Origin: CAYQJL01 sp964573295
Lineage (GTDB): Bacteria; Eisenbacteria; RBG-16-71-46; CAIMUX01; WJJG01
DNA: 64,000 nucleotides
Assembly: GCA_964573295.1 (NCBI GenBank)
Contig: CAZNJE010000014.1
Span: forward strand, 1-64,000
Direction: 5' to 3'
Part shown: in pieces, positions 61,401 to 64,000 of the stretch
Layout: each line of letters opens with the position of its first letter
Position numbering within the stretch: the stretch's first letter is position 1
Program-made: the position numbers and the translations under genes
Notes under the pieces: model-generated
Seen by the model: the letters and a program-made list of their open reading frames with translations, nothing else
The model's database searches: none
What the model was told of the DNA's origin: nothing

Positions 61401-61993
61401 CGCAGGCGCTCGTTGCCCTCGTAGCCGCGCCGCCACCAGCGGACCGAGCCCTGCAGGTACGCCAGCCGGTCTCCCGCCGGAGAGAGCACGGCCTCCTTGG
61501 CTCCCACCGATAGCACCGCCACGGGCCGCCCCCCTTCGAGCGGCACCAGAAAGGTCCCCTGCGCGCCGCGCTGGCGAATGTGACGGTACCCCTCGAAGAG
61601 GATCGCCCGGCTGTCGGGCGTCCAGCCGGTGGGAATGTCGCTGCCGCTGTACCAGGTCAGACGCCGGACGGCGCCACCCTCGACCGGAATCACGAAGACA
61701 TCCGCGTTGCCGTCTCGTTCGGAGTAGAAGGCGATCCAGCGGCCGTCGGGCGACCAGATCGGCCCTCCGTCGTAGGCTGGGTGCACGGTCAGGCGCCGGG
61801 CTTCTCCGCCCTCGCTCGGAACGGTCCAGATGTCGCCCTGGTAGGAGAAGGCAATCGCGGAACCATCCGGGCTGGGCGCGGGGTGGCGTGGCATCCGGAT
61901 CGGCACACCGAGCGCGGTCGCGGCGGAGACCGCGACGAGAAGGACAGCGAACATCAATGAGGTGAGCCGTGTCTTGGCGGTGGGAATCGGCAT
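58406..61993 (-). CDS. Tricorn-like protease with signal peptide
   Basis: A 1195-aa tricorn protease homologue. Residues 1-29 form a signal peptide, so it acts in the envelope rather than the cytoplasm. About 30-650 are WD40/TolB-like beta-propeller repeats (SPDGRWIAFYSERDGNADVFV, WTPDSRAILFEG, FSPDGERIAYRRG). A very acidic insert lies near 675-705 (EDGGEDGGEEVEEEEP). A PDZ domain follows near 885-975 (IKDTPADRVESKLAVGEIIH). The C-terminal S41-type peptidase domain has RQNNGGWITDLML and the nucleophile Ser in DQHSFSNAEIFSW near residue 1090. It should degrade peptides. The start is ATG 61993 behind AGGAGGA. It lies 14 nt downstream of the mfd stop on the same strand. Confidence 0.88.
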   Translation of the reverse strand: MPIPTAKTRLTSLMFAVLLVAVSAATALGVPIRMPRHPAPSPDGSAIAFSYQGDIWTVPSEGGEARRLTVHPAYDGGPIWSPDGRWIAFYSERDGNADVFVIPVEGGAVRRLTWYSGSDIPTGWTPDSRAILFEGYRHIRQRGAQGTFLVPLEGGRPVAVLSVGAKEAVLSPAGDRLAYLQGSVRWWRRGYEGNERLRLWVTELDPALHPSADPQLGIRSDARPNSAPAAPSALPWPERGPEQPEPRWKDAGVTDQVRHAAAALYPLTPHLNLTAQGSVTTLPNPDPKHGYLATYLKQKPDFSRPEIEVGSNRAPQWFPDGDHLLYHSEFRGYANLKVISICGQSRAWVTRFEEGRLRFPRLSADGRLVAFEYEDGIYTVTLPAELPPPGASEWPERPPAPRRLQITIPLDQRMTAEERLPVSGGAAEFALSPDGKQIAFVKEGEIFAMRSEEELDRAYRLTDTAARDEGLAWSPDSKSLLFTSDRAGNRDLYVIRSTDEDEPRLARSLRLQITRLTDDAREEYGAVFSPDGERIAYRRGTGDLMVMDVDGGNRRRIIEGWSQIDLCWSPDSRWIAYAQEDNEFNTEIWVISADGKDGPHNISQHPDDDYAPRWSPDGKMLAFSSDRRYLNETDIWYVWLTLEDEQIARQDREEMLLGESAWRDGEGEDPKGGKKAGSEDGGEDGGEEVEEEEPLVVEIDFEDIHLRLRRLTSFPGDESGVLVAKDASGFAFVSNTDGERDLWYVKWTGEDPKRITHGGQNPDHLQLGDDGKRIYYLSRGAIKSVPFEGGEAKSYPYRGDMTLDRHQQRAFVFDEAWRTMRDRFYDDDFHGVDWKAVRETYRPWALAASTYQDYQDVIKMMLGELNSSHQNTWGGPGDWKNPQPAADTGVLGVLFDPRYEGPGLEIVHVIKDTPADRVESKLAVGEIIHTIDGRPVSNAVNLSRILDHTESRKILLEVENTDGDRREVVLRPADASARSDAVYEERIRTMQAFVNEKSGGKAAYVHVASMSTPNFEQFERDLYAQAHGKEVLIVDVRQNNGGWITDLMLGTLMAGDHAVTVPRGGGPGYPQGRRVLYAWTKPIVVLCDQHSFSNAEIFSWAVKATGRGPVVGQRTHGGVISTGGTHLGDGSWLRLPFRGWYSRFDSRDPEGLDGSNLEGTGCPPDIVIENHPDDLLRGVDLQLDRALQEALRLAP

Positions 61994-62007
61994 GCGGCAA
62001 CGTCCTC

Positions 62008-64000
62008 CTAGGTCGAGACGGCCGGCTCGGGAGATTCGGCGTCTTCCTCGAGCAGGCAATCGAGAATCTGTCCGGCCACGAGGAGCATCTCGCCACCGAC
62101 CTCGCGGGCGGCGGCATCCACGCGATGCTGACCGTGGGTCTTGAAGGAGACCGGGATGGGCATCTGTTGGATCAAACGCTGCACCTGGTCGCGGGAGAGC
62201 GGGCGGCGCAGATCAAGGGCGACCGCGCCGTCTCTCAGGATGAGGGTATCTACGGACGCGCGGGTCGCCCGGATGCGCAGTCGGCGGAACTCGAAGAGGG
62301 CTTCCGCCTGCGCCGGCGGACGGCCGAAGCGGTCGGCGACCTCGGCGGCCAGCTCATCGACCTGTCCGATCGTAGCCGCATCGGCCAGGGTCTTGTAGAT
62401 GTTCATCTTCTCGGGGTCGTCGCTGACGTAGCTGCGCGGCAGGAACGCCTCGAGGTCGGTCACCACGCGGGCCTCGATCACCTTCGGCGCCGGAATGCCC
62501 TTCAGCTCCTTGGCGGCCTCTTCCAGCAGACGCTGGTACATCTCGAAACCCACGTTGGCGATGAAGCCATGCTGCTCGGTGCCCAGGATATTGCCGGCGC
62601 CGCGGATCTCCAGGTCCCGCATCGCTAGCTGGAAGCCGCTGCCCAGATCCTCGAACTCCTCCATGGCCTTCAGGCGCTTCATGGCCGTCTCGGTCATCAC
62701 GCGATCGGGCGGCAGCAGGAGATAGGCGTAGGCCCGCCGGGCCGAACGCCCCACGCGACCGCGGAGCTGGTAGAGCTGGGCCAGCCCGAAGCTGTCGGTG
62801 CGATTGACCAGGATCGTGTTGACGTTGGGCAGGTCGAGGCCGGACTCGATGATCATGGTGGCCACCAGCACATCGTACTCGCCCGCCAGGAACTTGCGCA
62901 TGACGTCCTCGAGCTGACGCTCGCGCATCTGACCGTGACCCACCGCCACACGCAGGTGCGGAACGAGGCTGCGGATGTAGTTGGCCATCGCGTCGATGGT
63001 CTCGACCCGGTTGTGCACGAAGAAGCTCTGTCCACCCCGGTCGGCCTCGTGCATCAATGCATAGGTAATGACCTCGTCACCGAACTCGGCGATCTCGGTC
63101 TTGATCGGCCGCCGGTCGCGCGGCGGCGTCCGGATCGTGCTCATGTCGCGCACACCCAAGAGCGCCATGTTGAGCGTGCGGGGAATGGGCGTGGCGGTAA
63201 GCGTCAAGACGTCGACCTGCGTGCGCATCTGCTTCAGGCGCTCCTTGTGCGCCACCCCGAAGCGCTGCTCCTCGTCGATGATGACCAGACCCAGGTCCTT
63301 GAACCTGACATCCTTCGACAGAAGGCGGTGGGTGCCGACGATGATGTCGACCTTTCCGGCGGCCAGATCCGCGAGGGTCGCCTTGATTTCCTTGCGCGTG
63401 CGGAAGCGGCTCAGCATGTCGACCCGCATGGGGTAGCCCCGCAGGCGCTCGGTGAAGGTGTCGAAGTGTTGCTGGGTCAAGAGCGTCGTCGGTACCAGGA
63501 AGCCGACCTGCTTTCCATCGGTGACGGCCTTGAACGCGGCGCGGATGGCCACTTCGGTCTTGCCGTAGCCCACATCGCCGCAGATCAAACGTTCCATCGG
63601 CGAAGGCCGCTCCATGTCGGCTTTGACGTCCTGGATCGAGGAGAGCTGGTCGGGCGTCTCCTCGTAGGGGAAGCGCGCCTCCATCTCCATCTGCCAGACG
63701 TTGTCCGGCGGGAAGGCGTAACCCAACTGGGCCTTGCGCGCGGCATAGAGCTTGATCAGCTCGCCGGCCATTTCCTTGATCGATTGCTTGACGCGCGCCT
63801 TGGTCTTCGCCCACTGGTTCGTGCCGAGGCGGCTGAGCGCCGGGGTAGCCCCTTCTTCGGCGGCGTACTTCTGGACGAGATTGAGTTGGTCGACCGGAAT
63901 GAAGAGTTTGTCGCCCTTGGCGTACTCGATCTTCATGCAGTCGGTGAGGTGCCCGTTGACCGTGAGCCGGCCGATCCCGCGGTAGACGCCGATCCCATGC
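62008..64000 (-). CDS. mfd: Transcription-repair coupling factor Mfd (partial, C-terminal part)
   Basis: The gene runs off the window: at base 64000 the frame is still open and the 5' end lies beyond. About 663 C-terminal residues are visible. They include the RNA-polymerase-interacting segment (GDKLFIPVDQLNLVQKY), Walker A GDVGYGKTE, FLVPTTLLTQQH, the DExx-type box IIDEEQRFG, TATPIPRTLNMALLG and the TRG region. The C-terminal D7 domain follows (MEEFEDLGSGFQLAMRDLEI, then GAGNILGTEQHGF). Mfd displaces stalled RNA polymerase and recruits UvrA. All helicase motifs in view are intact. The product probably has the usual 1100-1200 aa. Confidence 0.95.
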   Translation of the reverse strand, partial: HGIGVYRGIGRLTVNGHLTDCMKIEYAKGDKLFIPVDQLNLVQKYAAEEGATPALSRLGTNQWAKTKARVKQSIKEMAGELIKLYAARKAQLGYAFPPDNVWQMEMEARFPYEETPDQLSSIQDVKADMERPSPMERLICGDVGYGKTEVAIRAAFKAVTDGKQVGFLVPTTLLTQQHFDTFTERLRGYPMRVDMLSRFRTRKEIKATLADLAAGKVDIIVGTHRLLSKDVRFKDLGLVIIDEEQRFGVAHKERLKQMRTQVDVLTLTATPIPRTLNMALLGVRDMSTIRTPPRDRRPIKTEIAEFGDEVITYALMHEADRGGQSFFVHNRVETIDAMANYIRSLVPHLRVAVGHGQMRERQLEDVMRKFLAGEYDVLVATMIIESGLDLPNVNTILVNRTDSFGLAQLYQLRGRVGRSARRAYAYLLLPPDRVMTETAMKRLKAMEEFEDLGSGFQLAMRDLEIRGAGNILGTEQHGFIANVGFEMYQRLLEEAAKELKGIPAPKVIEARVVTDLEAFLPRSYVSDDPEKMNIYKTLADAATIGQVDELAAEVADRFGRPPAQAEALFEFRRLRIRATRASVDTLILRDGAVALDLRRPLSRDQVQRLIQQMPIPVSFKTHGQHRVDAAAREVGGEMLLVAGQILDCLLEEDAESPEPAVST

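Overview
The window is GC-rich, densely coding bacterial chromosome with no plasmid, phage or insertion-sequence genes that I can recognise. A Gram-negative envelope is implied by a Wzi-like outer-membrane barrel, lipoproteins and a DUF4197 lipoprotein. Several secreted proteins end in FlgD-like (Por-type) beta-sandwich sorting domains. One carries the Cys-rich ACC...C...C module common in Planctomycetes and in FCB-group candidate phyla, and there is a tricorn-type protease. Together these suggest an FCB-superphylum lineage such as Eisenbacteria or Krumholzibacteriota. That placement is inference from gene content only.

Layout. 1-5228: a complete high-affinity phosphate uptake operon pstS-pstC-pstA-pstB-phoU, preceded by three 7-bp direct repeats at 11-bp spacing that look like a PhoB box. 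5411-10977: a complete rnfCDGEAB operon (ferredoxin:NAD+ oxidoreductase, ion-pumping). 11090-14319, convergent to it: glutaryl-CoA dehydrogenase followed by a 2-oxoacid:ferredoxin oxidoreductase whose beta and gamma subunits are fused and whose alpha subunit is truncated and frameshifted. 14938-23656: a flavin reductase, an SDR, a membrane SpoIIE-type phosphatase, an ArsR/DUF2087 regulator, RadA and a UMF1-type MFS transporter. 23747-26964: a membrane Ser/Thr kinase, an unknown membrane protein and a Cys-rich small protein. 26977-33415 (minus): DUF819 membrane protein, HAD hydrolase, membrane-anchored PurN-like protein, an unknown anchored protein and a large Kelch surface protein.

33792-40800 is a housekeeping block: yicC-gmk-rpoZ-coaBC-udg-dnaB-DUF4197 lipoprotein. 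40810-62000 is mostly envelope and secreted functions mixed with decaying genes: a frameshifted alpha/beta-hydrolase, two FlgD-sorted secreted proteins (one of 2141 aa), an M14 carboxypeptidase, an HDOD protein, a Wzi-like barrel, an ABC-2 permease remnant, a membrane sulfatase-fold enzyme, a GH99-like remnant and a tricorn-like protease. The window ends inside mfd.

How it fits together: Pst/PhoU handles phosphate scavenging. Rnf would couple reduced ferredoxin, for example from 2-oxoacid oxidoreductases, to NAD+ and an ion gradient, although the oxidoreductase copy beside it appears broken. A recurring feature is short direct tandem duplication (5, 8, 12, 14, 15 and 18 nt). These sit in intergenic gaps, around stop/Shine-Dalgarno junctions, inside two signal peptides and, as 5-nt duplications, exactly where two of the broken genes lose frame. 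No CRISPR array, rRNA, tRNA or clearly undescribed multi-gene system was recognised.
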